A stretch of 13,089 nucleotides of DNA from an uncultured Carnobacterium sp. (GCA_937923125.1 CALALK010000022.1:1-13089), one strand, 5' to 3'. Shown: positions 1 through 9,613, counted from the stretch's first letter. Program-made: numbers and translations. The notes: generated by a model not told the origin, from the letters alone.

Positions 1-60
1 ACATCCTCCTAATATTCCTATCCCTAATAATACTGCAACTAACTTTAATATCTTCTTCAT
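1..60 (-). CDS. Lipoprotein, N-terminal fragment (gene runs off the left edge)
   Basis: The minus strand has an ATG at 60-58 followed by 20 open codons that reach the window edge. The peptide starts MKK, continues with a hydrophobic stretch (residues 4-17) and ends L17-G18-G19-C20, a canonical lipobox, so the mature protein would be lipid-anchored on the outer face of the membrane. A strong ribosome site, AGGAGG at 73-68, lies 7 nt before the ATG and directly against the essC stop codon. The gene starts 13 nt after essC, so it is probably translated from the same mRNA. Nothing of the mature domain is visible and its function cannot be named. Lipoproteins beside T7SS genes are often immunity proteins for secreted toxins, but that is only a contextual guess. 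Confidence 0.75.
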   Translation of the reverse strand, partial: MKKILKLVAVLLGIGILGGC

Positions 61-73
61 CCTTCCGCCTCCT

Positions 74-3000
74 TTATTCTTCTACACTCATTAATTGTAC
101 AAATTCATAACCTTCTGCATCAACAATATAGCCTTCGTTTGGACGTGGAGATTTTTCGTTTGAGATATACGGGAAGCGAACATATTCTTGGTCGCTAATA
201 CGCATTCCCATGAACACCTGTGTCGCCAATTGTCTGTGTAAGGTTACAAGCGTAGAGTAATTCGTCATTAAGTCTTTATAGTTCCCAACAAACACTGGTG
301 TAATGCCGTACTTAGGACCATCTAACAGAAGCTCTTTGAACTGATTTTCTGTAATGTTGAGACTTTGACCAAGGATTTGGATATCCGGAATGATAATGAG
401 TGATTGAGTATACTCACCAGGTTGCGCCATACGTTCCTTTAAGTTGTCTAAGATGATATTCATTCCATCTTTAGCGCTCAGTGTATCGCTGAAACGATGC
501 GCTTCCTTAAATTGATCTAATGGTACTAATCCTAATGGGTCCACGATCACCACTTGAACAGGGGTCGTATATTGTTGCAACTGGTAAGCTAGTACTTTGT
601 AGAACTGAGTAACACTTCGAACATTATCACTAACTAACGAGATGGCTTTATCTAATGTAAATGCAGCCACTTCGACCATTTCTCTCGTTAACCCGAGTAA
701 TACTTGATGGTTTCGTTCTGCTCGGTCTACTTGTTCTTCCACCATTTCTGGTGTCACCACTTCTGGCAACATTGGAATTGGTTGTGGTAATGCACCTGTC
801 CAATAACGAGACATTTCTTGTGCTTCTGCTTTCACTTGCTGAATCATGGATGAATTATCTTCAGAAGTATACGGCACACACACTTGGAACGAAACGACTG
901 TGTCTTGCTTCATTAATCCGCGCCCACGGATATCTAAAAGCACTTGGCTTGTACGACCAACAATACTTGTAACATCACTCTGTTCGAATAAGTAGAGCGC
1001 AATTTTTGTTTTAAAGTTTGCTTGTAATTGTACACGCATGGCATTGAAACGAGACATCGTTGTAATGAGATAGATTCCTAGAGAGGCACCCTCACGCGCT
1101 AAAATATTAACTGTTTCGTTAAATGCTTCGCTGAAAGTAGCATCATTCACTCCATCAAAACTATCGATTGCAATAAATAGTGAAGGGAATGGTGTTACAG
1201 CGTCTCTGTTGTATTGTTGCATATTACTTGAGCGCGCCTCACTAAGAGCTGCCTTTCGTACCTTCACTTCTTTTTGAAGACGTCGTAATGACTTCATCAC
1301 TTTCTCATTATCATCTGCTGTAAAGTAGTCCGCCACATGTGGAAAATCCACTAAAGAAATTAATCCACTCGTTCCAAAGTCATATAAATAGATATGCGAT
1401 TGCTCTGGCGTTGTTTTACGCATTACATCAATCAATGCATTTTGGATAAAGGTAGACTTCCCATACCCTGGGCTTCCAACAACCAGAATATGACCACAAT
1501 CGTTGAAATCAACTGTCAGTGGCAATTGCGCTTGTTGTTCTGGAATATCTTGATATCCTAATAAAAACTCAGGATGTTTATTTTCACCCCAATAATGTTT
1601 AAATTGAATATCTTGGATATCTTCTGCTGCAATTCTCTCTTTTAACGGTGGAAGCCAAGGACTTGCCACTTTTGGAAGATGTAGCGATTCGAATACACGC
1701 TTTGCTTCTTGAACGACCGCATCCAATTGCGTTGGCAATCGTTTCTGATTGCCGCTATCATCTAATCCACTTAAGTCTTTATTGATTGCTTCATACTGTC
1801 CATTATCTTTAATGGCATACACTGTCGTATCTCGGTGTGTAGAACGTACCGCTTCTGGTTCATAATCGGCTCCACTCCAAGCACTCTGGAATAATTCATA
1901 GATTTCATTATTCCCAACTTGCAAGTATCCTCGACCTGTCTGCGTAATTTCAGCAGCGTCTGGCGTTTTAATAATTTCACGCGAATCAGCCACATCTTGT
2001 ACTTTCAACGCAATCTTAAACTTCGAGTTAGACCAGATTTGGTCATCCACAACTCCGCTTGGTTTTTGAGTTGCTAAGATTAAGTGAATTCCGAGCGAAC
2101 GTCCGATACGCGCCGCAGATACTAACTCTTTCATGAAGTCAGGTTGGTTCGTTTTCAATTCTGCAAACTCATCCGAAATCAAGAATAAATGAGGCATTGG
2201 CTCAGTGGCTACACCCTCTTTAAATAATTTCATGTACTGATTAATATGGTTTACATCATATTCTGCAAATAATCGTTGACGTTTCTTCAATTCTGCTTGA
2301 ATAGACACTAAGGCACGATTGGCTTGCGCCACATCTAAGTTGGTAATCGCTCCAACTAAGTGCGGTAGGTCCGCAAATAGGTTGGCCATTCCCCCACCTT
2401 TGTAGTCAATCAAGAGAAATGCCACTTCATATGGATGGAAATTCACCGCTAATGAAGCAATATACGACTGTAAGGTTTCAGATTTCCCGGAACCTGTTGT
2501 TCCTGCCATTAGTCCGTGAGGTCCATGCGCTTTTTCATGTAAATTCAACATTAATAATTCATCACGACCACGTAACCCTAATGGTACTGCCATTGTTTGA
2601 TACGTATCATTCGTTGCCCAACGATGGTTCATATCTAATGCTTCTACAGAATCTACACCATACATCTCTAGGAATGTGACACTATCTGGAATCGCGTTTC
2701 GTAATGTTTGAACATGCGTCACTTGAGCCAAGTCTCTTGCGAATTGTTCTTTGGCTTCAGTGGATAACTTCTCAAATGTCACAAACGGTTTATCCATATA
2801 TTCGCCATTATGGAGGCGTAATGTTCCTTGACGATTTCCTTTATAATCCACAACAGTATTTACATGTTCTGGTAGGCTTTCAATCACATCTTCTACAAAT
2901 AGATAGCTAATTCCAAGATGCGATAAATCTTCATTGATAAATTCCATAATATTATGATCTAGCATTAGCGATAAATCCGTAATCACAAATACGTAATGAG

Positions 3001-4465
3001 GAGTAAAAGTTAGTTGCTTATTAGTTCCTGCTTGTTCAGCAGCTTGTTTGCGTTCTTTGATCATTTGATAGAGAGACGTTAACAATTGATCACGACTACG
3101 TTGATGGTATACAAAACTACGACAATTAAACTGTTGGAGTTTCATATGCGGTAACCAACGACTCCATTCCCACAATGGGAGTTCCTCTTCACGAAACACT
3201 GGAACAAATTGCACATCATGGTAACTATGGAAAGTCGCCAACTGAATAATCGCTTGTTGAACTTGCTCAATGACCGTTCGACGAGAGCCGATATATCCTG
3301 TTGGGGCCGATAACAAATCATTAGTAATAGGTAGATTTTCCAAGTATTGGTAATGCGCCACTAATTCCGTTACTTGTTCACTAATGGCTTCATTGTATTC
3401 TGTTAACTCAGATTTTTTATAATCGACTTTAAAACTTGGAATGATTTTTCCTGTTCCTAGACGGTACGTTAGAAAATCAAAGTGATGAGGCGTCTTTTCA
3501 TAAAGACGTCTATCCGTCACCTTCGCCATTTCCATTACAGCGTCAACAGATGGATAGTGATAATTCAACGCTTCTTCCTGCTCTTTAGATAAGTCATAAA
3601 GCTCTTTATATTTCTCATTCAGATACGCTTTATAGTTCTCCATCTTTTTCGCTTTCAGACGTTTATTTTGTTTTTTGTCTGAGAAGAAGCTATGAACTGA
3701 AGTGATTAAAGTAATCACCGACATCCCCATCATCATAATCATCATCCCGCCATTGCCTGTAAGAAAATGCGTTGCTACCGTAAGCCCAATCATCGCAAGC
3801 GGCATGATAATTAATTTTAATAGCGATTGCTTCTGCATATTATCTTCAGTTGGTGGCGCTAAGATGCTCACCACATCATCTGGCTCACGTAAAATGAACC
3901 GAGGTGAACGGTGAAAATCACTTGTCTTATCCTCTGGTGTATCTTCAAAATCTAACTGCACAAGAGTTGTTTCAATCGGCTCGATACTAGCGATAAAAAC
4001 TTTTTGCCCTTGAATTCTAATAAAATAGCCACTCGTAGAAAATAGATAATCTCCTTCACTCATCTGTGCAGGAGTCGTTACCAACTGCCCATTCAAGAAC
4101 ACTTCTTTCTCGGATACAATTTCATATCCCGTAGCATTTGCTTGAATCAATAATTCTTGGCTTTGAGGAATGCTTACTGCATGAATTTCATCCGGACCAA
4201 TGGTTAAAGGCTCTTTTGTTAGTAACGTTTGTAAGCTATATTGAAAAACAAATAATTCTGCAACAATCTCATTACTGAATGGAAGGCTATGTTTTCCGCT
4301 CGTGTAAATACGGTCCGCAAACGACACTTGTCCATTTTTCACGATTAATTTATCTGCAAATGCATTTTCCACAACAAAATCATCGCTTAGATGAGTTCCC
4401 ACACGGTAAGCTCTCTCTTTTGAAATGTCGTAGATGGTATTATCTATCTTAATTAAACAAATCAT
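74..4465 (-). CDS. essC: EssC, FtsK/SpoIIIE-type ATPase motor of the type VIIb secretion system
   Basis: This is the membrane-bound motor that recognises substrates and drives their export. At 1463 residues it is close to S. aureus EssC (about 1479). The N-terminal 190 residues are beta-rich, as expected for the paired FHA domains. Two membrane segments lie at about 214-236 and 240-261, the second unusually rich in Met. Three ATPase domains follow. D1 has Walker A GTTGSGKS at 655-662 and Walker B ending D765-E766. D2 has Walker A GSPGYGKST at 997-1005, but its Walker B reads IAIDSFD with Ser1102 where the catalytic Glu is expected. D3 (about 1250-1463) has no recognisable Walker A. The start is supported by GGAGG at 4476-4472, 6 nt upstream. 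It is the last of the core genes and follows essB by 14 nt. The family assignment is secure; its substrates are inferred from the neighbours. Confidence 0.97.
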   Translation of the reverse strand: MICLIKIDNTIYDISKERAYRVGTHLSDDFVVENAFADKLIVKNGQVSFADRIYTSGKHSLPFSNEIVAELFVFQYSLQTLLTKEPLTIGPDEIHAVSIPQSQELLIQANATGYEIVSEKEVFLNGQLVTTPAQMSEGDYLFSTSGYFIRIQGQKVFIASIEPIETTLVQLDFEDTPEDKTSDFHRSPRFILREPDDVVSILAPPTEDNMQKQSLLKLIIMPLAMIGLTVATHFLTGNGGMMIMMMGMSVITLITSVHSFFSDKKQNKRLKAKKMENYKAYLNEKYKELYDLSKEQEEALNYHYPSVDAVMEMAKVTDRRLYEKTPHHFDFLTYRLGTGKIIPSFKVDYKKSELTEYNEAISEQVTELVAHYQYLENLPITNDLLSAPTGYIGSRRTVIEQVQQAIIQLATFHSYHDVQFVPVFREEELPLWEWSRWLPHMKLQQFNCRSFVYHQRSRDQLLTSLYQMIKERKQAAEQAGTNKQLTFTPHYVFVITDLSLMLDHNIMEFINEDLSHLGISYLFVEDVIESLPEHVNTVVDYKGNRQGTLRLHNGEYMDKPFVTFEKLSTEAKEQFARDLAQVTHVQTLRNAIPDSVTFLEMYGVDSVEALDMNHRWATNDTYQTMAVPLGLRGRDELLMLNLHEKAHGPHGLMAGTTGSGKSETLQSYIASLAVNFHPYEVAFLLIDYKGGGMANLFADLPHLVGAITNLDVAQANRALVSIQAELKKRQRLFAEYDVNHINQYMKLFKEGVATEPMPHLFLISDEFAELKTNQPDFMKELVSAARIGRSLGIHLILATQKPSGVVDDQIWSNSKFKIALKVQDVADSREIIKTPDAAEITQTGRGYLQVGNNEIYELFQSAWSGADYEPEAVRSTHRDTTVYAIKDNGQYEAINKDLSGLDDSGNQKRLPTQLDAVVQEAKRVFESLHLPKVASPWLPPLKERIAAEDIQDIQFKHYWGENKHPEFLLGYQDIPEQQAQLPLTVDFNDCGHILVVGSPGYGKSTFIQNALIDVMRKTTPEQSHIYLYDFGTSGLISLVDFPHVADYFTADDNEKVMKSLRRLQKEVKVRKAALSEARSSNMQQYNRDAVTPFPSLFIAIDSFDGVNDATFSEAFNETVNILAREGASLGIYLITTMSRFNAMRVQLQANFKTKIALYLFEQSDVTSIVGRTSQVLLDIRGRGLMKQDTVVSFQVCVPYTSEDNSSMIQQVKAEAQEMSRYWTGALPQPIPMLPEVVTPEMVEEQVDRAERNHQVLLGLTREMVEVAAFTLDKAISLVSDNVRSVTQFYKVLAYQLQQYTTPVQVVIVDPLGLVPLDQFKEAHRFSDTLSAKDGMNIILDNLKERMAQPGEYTQSLIIIPDIQILGQSLNITENQFKELLLDGPKYGITPVFVGNYKDLMTNYSTLVTLHRQLATQVFMGMRISDQEYVRFPYISNEKSPRPNEGYIVDAEGYEFVQLMSVEE

Positions 4466-4479
4466 TTACTGCCTCCGTA

Positions 4480-5607
4480 TTAATTTTCTTTCGTTTTTTG
4501 TTGTGCTGGTAAATATTGTTTCTTTAACTCTTCCAATTTACCTTTATAACGGTTAATTTCCTCTGTACGTTTTTCAGATGTTAAGTTTGGATCACGTTGA
4601 ACGTCATCAATTTTCTTCGTCAAACTGTACATTAATAATTGTGGATCATCTAAATAACTCGCAATATCCATTGCTTCATCTACTTTATTTTGTCCGATCA
4701 GTACCCAATATCTTAGGTAATCTTCGTTTGTTTGTGCTGTAATTTTTCCAAGCACTGCTTTTTGTTCATTCGTTAGTGATTCTGTCATAATCACTGAATA
4801 CGCAACAATATACTTATCTTCAGCAGAAAGAGATTTACTATCGATTGATTTTACATTCGTTACCACTTGTGAATAATCTTTTTCGATAAACGATAAACGT
4901 ATATTTGCAATTTGCGTTTGTTTTGGTTGTACCACAAACAAATTGAAAGCCAGAACGGCTGCTAATACTACTGCAATGACACCTGATAAAATCCCCACCA
5001 ATTTCCACACAAAAAGTTTTCGTTGAGGTACGCGCACCATTTCTTTGGCTACACGTTCTCTTTCATAGTCTAGATGTTCTTGCATTTTTTCTAGCACTTC
5101 TGAAATCGATTGAGCTGCAATAATCTCTTCACAGAATTTATGTCCTTTGTAAAATTCTAATTTTCCTTGAGATAATTCCGTAAACTTAGATTTCGAATCT
5201 AGTGTTGCTACAATCATTGATTTGTACTGCTTCAAAAATTCTTCTTCCGATAATCCTTCATAAGGAGGTACTTGCCCTTTAATTCCACGGAAAACAATTT
5301 TTGCGATTCCATCTTGTGTAAACACTACATTTTCTGGCGAAAGCGAGTATGTATATACACTTGCCTCTAAGGATGTAAATAATTTCCCTACATTAATTAA
5401 GTAACGAAGACGTTCTTCTAATGGTAATGGATAGATTTTTTCGAATTCTTGAGTATTTGCTGTATCCGCATGAATCATATAAGAACTTTCAACTTCTTCA
5501 ACAGTCAATGGAACAGCTTCTGGAATGGCCACTTGCAACAGCGTTAACGCCATAGCTACATTCCCTTTGAATTCTTCCTTTGTAACTTCAACACTTCTCA
5601 CGTTCAT
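4480..5607 (-). CDS. essB: EssB/YukC, bitopic pseudokinase-fold subunit of the T7SSb channel
   Basis: EssB is a core membrane subunit that bridges the cytoplasm and the exterior and contacts EssC and EsaA. Residues 1-195 would form the cytoplasmic pseudokinase domain. The segment YSLSPENVVF at about 87-96 sits where a kinase catalytic loop would be but lacks the HRD catalytic residues, as known for the family. A single membrane helix spans about 201-226 and is preceded by basic residues. The remaining 150 residues are mainly helical and should lie outside. At 375 residues it is shorter than S. aureus EssB (about 444), and the shortfall is probably in the variable C-terminal tail. A purine-rich GAGAGA stretch just before the ATG serves as a modest ribosome site. 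It starts 11 nt after esaB and is followed closely by essC. Confidence 0.93.
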   Translation of the reverse strand: MNVRSVEVTKEEFKGNVAMALTLLQVAIPEAVPLTVEEVESSYMIHADTANTQEFEKIYPLPLEERLRYLINVGKLFTSLEASVYTYSLSPENVVFTQDGIAKIVFRGIKGQVPPYEGLSEEEFLKQYKSMIVATLDSKSKFTELSQGKLEFYKGHKFCEEIIAAQSISEVLEKMQEHLDYERERVAKEMVRVPQRKLFVWKLVGILSGVIAVVLAAVLAFNLFVVQPKQTQIANIRLSFIEKDYSQVVTNVKSIDSKSLSAEDKYIVAYSVIMTESLTNEQKAVLGKITAQTNEDYLRYWVLIGQNKVDEAMDIASYLDDPQLLMYSLTKKIDDVQRDPNLTSEKRTEEINRYKGKLEELKKQYLPAQQKTKEN

Positions 5608-5618
5608 TCTCTCTCTTT

Positions 5619-5873
5619 CTATAAAGTTTCAACGATGAATTGGACTCCATCACGTAAAGTTCCAACATCTTCGATTCGTTGCAACGCTGTTAGGACCACT
5701 CCTTTATCATGTACACGGATACTAGGACTAACAACATTCAATTCTAATTGATAAGCTTGTGCGACAATATGTAATAATTCCTTCATGCTAATGCCTACTG
5801 GAACTCGTAAATCATATTGTCCATATGCAAACTTTCTTAAATCTAACGTTAAATTAATATACATATTATGCAT
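5619..5873 (-). CDS. esaB: EsaB/YukD, small ubiquitin-like T7SS accessory protein
   Basis: This 84-residue protein has the size, position and pattern of the YukD/EsaB family, which adopts a ubiquitin-like beta-grasp fold and is a cytoplasmic accessory factor needed for normal T7 secretion. The visible pattern is an N-terminal strand (YINLTLDLR), a helix carrying SMKELLHIVAQAY, then strands ending in VQFIVETL. The ATG at 5873 overlaps the end of essA by 8 nt. A second Met at codon 4 (5864) would start just after the essA stop, but the only ribosome site seen (AGGA at 5886-5883) is 9 nt from the first ATG and 18 nt from the second, so the first is preferred. It lies between essA and essB, as in S. 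aureus. Confidence 0.9.
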   Translation of the reverse strand: MHNMYINLTLDLRKFAYGQYDLRVPVGISMKELLHIVAQAYQLELNVVSPSIRVHDKGVVLTALQRIEDVGTLRDGVQFIVETL

Positions 5874-6327
5874 GATGTGTTTTCCTTTTCTTCAAAAATT
5901 GATAAATCGATATCCCGCTCATTAATAATCCTAATGCAATGAATCCAACCATTGTTAATGGCGACGTCTTTTCTTCTGGTCTTAACTTCACTCCCTTATT
6001 AGGAGTCGTTGCTGACTGCGATAAGAAGAATTGATCCGTTTCAATCGGATTTAGTTTTTGAGAGTCTGTCGATAAAAAAAGAAGAGCCTTATCTTGCGTT
6101 TCAGATAATGACTCTTCTGCCTGTTGTTTTGAAATCATTTGAGACAAAGAGGCATCAAACAGTTGTTTCAGTGTTATGTCTTGTTCGAAATAAGTTTGCT
6201 CATTTACATTCGTTTGGACAGGAACATCCACATTGATTTTTAACGAACCGTCTTGAGCCCATACTTTGCCCGTGAGGACAACCATCATGCCAAGTACAAT
6301 CATTATGACTTGACTGATTTTTTTCAT
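5866..6327 (-). CDS. essA: EssA, small membrane subunit of the T7SSb machinery
   Basis: The 153-residue protein matches the usual EssA size (about 152 in S. aureus) and topology. It has a cleavable-looking N-terminal signal segment (about residues 4-22, with a possible cut after VWA at 22-24), an external region of about 95 residues, one membrane helix at about 123-145, and a basic cytoplasmic tail (KKRKTHH). EssA is an essential but poorly understood component of the membrane complex. The start is supported by AGGAG at 6338-6334, 6 nt upstream, which overlaps the last codons of esaA. The gap to esaA is only 3 nt and the gene overlaps esaB by 8 nt, indicating translational coupling. The name rests on topology and position more than on motifs. 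Confidence 0.87.
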   Translation of the reverse strand: MKKISQVIMIVLGMMVVLTGKVWAQDGSLKINVDVPVQTNVNEQTYFEQDITLKQLFDASLSQMISKQQAEESLSETQDKALLFLSTDSQKLNPIETDQFFLSQSATTPNKGVKLRPEEKTSPLTMVGFIALGLLMSGISIYQFLKKRKTHHA

Positions 6328-6330
6328 TGT

Positions 6331-9300
6331 CTACTCCTTATTATGTTGTTGATAATGTAGCATGCTTCCAACAAATCCAATGACTCCAATAACAGAAATT
6401 GCCGCTGTTGAAATCCATGCTGTAGGTTGCTGATTGATAACTGCATGTAACATATTTTCTGCAGAAACGAATGGTGTTAAATACGCTAATACTGGTGACA
6501 CATTTCCATAATACGTATCAAATAATTGTCCTAGTGCAATAACGTAAATAACGATAAATCCTAAACTAATTAGTAATCCATAGGCTTTTAGCCATGACAT
6601 TAACGCATGGTGCATGAAAATAGCACTAACAGCAACCAGAATTGCCATTCCAATTAATGCAAATAATTGTTCAGCTGGTAAACTCAATTTCACACCTACC
6701 ACAATACTTACTAAGGCGCCAATACCTGCCCCAACACCTGCTAGTAAAACTAAAGGTAAGAGATGTGATTTTGATTCATTAGATAGATAACGATTTGTGT
6801 CCAGTAATTGCCAATTGCCGTGTTGTAACATGTATACAAATGCAAGAGTCATCATCGCGATAATCAATACCATTAAAACTCCGGTACGATTATCCGTATG
6901 TTGACGTGAAGTGTCTCCTCCGCGTCCGTCTGCTAATGTTCCATCAATTGGATGAGATAGGTAATCATAGACTAATGTATTTGTATTGTTTCCAGACTCC
7001 GTATTGGACATCACTTTCGTAAATTCGTTTAAGAATGCCGTGTTCGATTCGAATTCTTTGTTCATAACTTTGTCCATTGATTCGACAGCGTTCTTGTACT
7101 CAGTCCCTTTTGTTTCAAGAGTTTTCACCTCATCGTTTAAACGGCTATATTCTTTTCGAATAGTTTCAGCCACTTGTTGATGAGACTTTGTGTTATCCAT
7201 CAATGTACGACTTGCTAACATAAGCGTTGATAAGTCTTTGTTCATTGATAGACTCACACCTGTTAAATCCGTATTGTCACGTTTTTCTGAATCTACAAAA
7301 ATCGGTTTACTTTCAAGAGTTTCTTTAACTTTTTGAGTTTCCGTCACAATTCTTGTAATTTCAGCATTTACATCCTGCATTAACTTTTGATAAGCATTCA
7401 TATTTTTCTTTAAAGTAGCTACATCCGTTGAAAGTGTCGCAACTCGTGTGTTCAATTCTTCTGGAATCACAAGTTTTGCTTTAATATCACTTGTTAATGT
7501 ATTCGTTACTAGATCGACTAAGATTTCGTCTAGATTTTCAAACGCCAACTGCGCATATAATGAATCTCCCGCTGGCTGTTTAGGATTTGCTCCATTATTT
7601 GAATATAAGTCTAATCCATAAACTGCCTTCACTTGACCTGCAAAATCAAGATACGCTTTTACATCATTAAACACGGCTGTAGAAATTTCTCCTAAGAACG
7701 CTTTAGAATCTGTGAAAACAGTACGCGCGTCACTACCGCTATACGTTCTTTGGATCGCTTGAGAGCTAGTATTCACCGTTAGAGTTGCTCCATCTAGCGG
7801 AGTTAATGTATCGAACTTTTTAGGAGTCGCATTCCCTGAAGCTTGATAATTATTAAAAGCTTCAATCACTTTATTAGATTGTTGAATACTACTATTTAAT
7901 GAAGCAATATTATTTAATAACGCTTGTTTTTGTTCATCGCTAAGATGAGCAATTGATTCTTCAGTCACAACATTGATTTTCGATAAGATTGGCGCAAACC
8001 AACTATCGCTTGCGACCGATCCACCATTGTATTTCAATTCATAATCTACACGTAATTGCTTGGCAGAAGCATTAAACCCTGAAGTCACTTCCACAGAACT
8101 ACCATTTTGTGAGAATGAGGCTCCTTGACCATTAATGCGTAAACTTTGAACACTGTAACGACTATCAACAGCTAAAGAGATTTTCTTAATGTTCCCAGCA
8201 ATATCATTCACAGCAATTTGTCCTGAAATCACTTTGTTTTTAATGTCATTTTCCTTGTTTCTAACAAAAGTATCTTGGTTACTTGTTTGTGTTGTTGCTG
8301 ATGGATTTAGTTTTTGAATAAAATGAACTGTATTTTTTAGAAACTGCTTATCTGCAGCTGATAATGCCATACGATCAATCGTAGCATCATCATAAAGCGT
8401 CATTTGTTGAGCGCTTGAAATAAACTTCTTATCAATATTATTACGTAACTCCGAAACCATTAAACCTAGCGTTTTCTTCGTTTGGTTACTATTATCAGCA
8501 AGCGACTCTGCTACTGCTTGCTTAATTTTCGCTTTATAGGTTGTATTTAAATAAGTATTAATTTCTTCGTTTCTCTTCTTAATATCCTCAACGAATTCAT
8601 TCAGACGTTTACTTAACTCATTTGAGTTTGCTAAGACTTGATTCAAATCTTGTCCGTTGCTTAATTCTGGAAGCTTTTGTCCATTTACTTCTTGCATAAT
8701 TTTCAACGGATCCGTCACCGTCATGCTAGAAATACCTTTATCATAAACTGCTAATTCACTTTCTCTTTTAGCAATCGATTGAGCCCACGCATCTTGCAAC
8801 TCTTTAATTTTAGCAATTTCATTCTCATATGTTTTATCTACGGAAATAATTTGTGTGAACGATGCATTTGAATTCTGAATGATTGTATTAAATCCATTCA
8901 TCACTTCTGCTGCATTATTCGACGAACTAGAAATTCCTTTAAATTCTTGAGAATATTGCATCAACGGTTCTAAAAGCCCAGTTTGAAATTGGTCAACCGT
9001 ATCTCCTTGATTTTTTACAACTCCAGAAACTTGTTTCTGTGCATTTTTCAAGTTGGCGATTACGCTACTAAAATAAATGCGAATAAGATCTTGGTTAAAC
9101 GCCTGTTTTAATGACGATACTGCCTCTTCTGCTTGTTTCACTAAAACTTGTTTGTCGGCATTTACTTTATATTGGAACAATGCACGTTTTGGTGCTGTTG
9201 CTTCTAACGAAAGGGCGTCTTGTGAAAAATGACTTGGTAAAATCACCATCACTTGATAGTTTCCATTTTCTAACCCTTTTTCAGCTGTCGAACGAGACAC

Positions 9301-9555
9301 CGTTTCAACTTTGTACGGAGTTGTCTTGGCAAATGATTCAATTAAGATATTTGCAACTGTCACTTTGTCTCCATTATAGTTTGTCCCACTATCTTCATTC
9401 ACAACAGCAATAGTGACATCACTTTTAGCTGTCTGCGAGTCTTGAACTGACGTCGAACGATTTGTATTTTGTGGTTTCACCACTCCGAATAATGATAATA
9501 ATAATACCGCTATTAAAAGCACTCCTGAAAACAGGAAGACTTTCTTATGTTTCAT
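6331..9555 (-). CDS. esaA: EsaA/YueB, large polytopic membrane protein of the T7SSb
   Basis: EsaA forms the outward-projecting part of the secretion apparatus; its B. subtilis relative YueB is the receptor of phage SPP1. The sequence shows the family layout. One N-terminal membrane helix spans about residues 6-25, followed by a very large extracellular region (about 30-885) rich in heptad-like helical segments, then five hydrophobic segments at about 892-911, 931-956, 964-984, 991-1013 and 1046-1066. This resembles the YhgE/Pip plan of one helix, a large ectodomain and a C-terminal membrane bundle. At 1074 residues it is somewhat longer than S. aureus EsaA (about 1009). A GGGAG ribosome site at 9566-9562, 6 nt before the ATG, supports the start. 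It is the first gene of the machinery block and lies after the terminator-like hairpin behind esxA. Confidence 0.94.
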   Translation of the reverse strand: MKHKKVFLFSGVLLIAVLLLSLFGVVKPQNTNRSTSVQDSQTAKSDVTIAVVNEDSGTNYNGDKVTVANILIESFAKTTPYKVETVSRSTAEKGLENGNYQVMVILPSHFSQDALSLEATAPKRALFQYKVNADKQVLVKQAEEAVSSLKQAFNQDLIRIYFSSVIANLKNAQKQVSGVVKNQGDTVDQFQTGLLEPLMQYSQEFKGISSSSNNAAEVMNGFNTIIQNSNASFTQIISVDKTYENEIAKIKELQDAWAQSIAKRESELAVYDKGISSMTVTDPLKIMQEVNGQKLPELSNGQDLNQVLANSNELSKRLNEFVEDIKKRNEEINTYLNTTYKAKIKQAVAESLADNSNQTKKTLGLMVSELRNNIDKKFISSAQQMTLYDDATIDRMALSAADKQFLKNTVHFIQKLNPSATTQTSNQDTFVRNKENDIKNKVISGQIAVNDIAGNIKKISLAVDSRYSVQSLRINGQGASFSQNGSSVEVTSGFNASAKQLRVDYELKYNGGSVASDSWFAPILSKINVVTEESIAHLSDEQKQALLNNIASLNSSIQQSNKVIEAFNNYQASGNATPKKFDTLTPLDGATLTVNTSSQAIQRTYSGSDARTVFTDSKAFLGEISTAVFNDVKAYLDFAGQVKAVYGLDLYSNNGANPKQPAGDSLYAQLAFENLDEILVDLVTNTLTSDIKAKLVIPEELNTRVATLSTDVATLKKNMNAYQKLMQDVNAEITRIVTETQKVKETLESKPIFVDSEKRDNTDLTGVSLSMNKDLSTLMLASRTLMDNTKSHQQVAETIRKEYSRLNDEVKTLETKGTEYKNAVESMDKVMNKEFESNTAFLNEFTKVMSNTESGNNTNTLVYDYLSHPIDGTLADGRGGDTSRQHTDNRTGVLMVLIIAMMTLAFVYMLQHGNWQLLDTNRYLSNESKSHLLPLVLLAGVGAGIGALVSIVVGVKLSLPAEQLFALIGMAILVAVSAIFMHHALMSWLKAYGLLISLGFIVIYVIALGQLFDTYYGNVSPVLAYLTPFVSAENMLHAVINQQPTAWISTAAISVIGVIGFVGSMLHYQQHNKE

Positions 9556-9576
9556 TTTCTTCTCCCTTCAAATTTT

Positions 9577-9609
9577 TTAAAAGAAAAAGGCGGGATGTGC
9601 TCCCACCTT
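9577..9609 (-). terminator. Intrinsic terminator between esxA and esaA
   Basis: On the minus strand, AAGGTGGGA pairs with TCCCGCCTT around a 5-nt loop (GCACA). The 9-bp stem has one G-T wobble and is followed at once by TTTTTCTTTT. It lies 30 nt past the esxA stop and 21 nt before the esaA start, with no promoter visible in between. It most likely ends most esxA transcripts and lets a fraction read through into esaA-essC, which would make EsxA the most abundant product. Confidence 0.85.
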
Positions 9610-9613
9610 CTTA

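Noticed and set aside
661..972. Plus-strand open frame of 103 codons inside essC
   Set aside because: It is fully antisense to a conserved part of essC and has no ribosome site; other plus-strand frames within essC, essA and esaA were rejected for the same reason.
1771..1995. Minus-strand open frame of 74 codons in another frame inside essC
   Set aside because: It is an out-of-frame reading of the D1 region of essC with no separate ribosome site.
3721..3752. Repetitive ATC/CAT-rich stretch that looks like a simple repeat
   Set aside because: It encodes the Met-rich second membrane helix of EssC and is explained by the protein sequence; similar Met-rich segments are known in this family.
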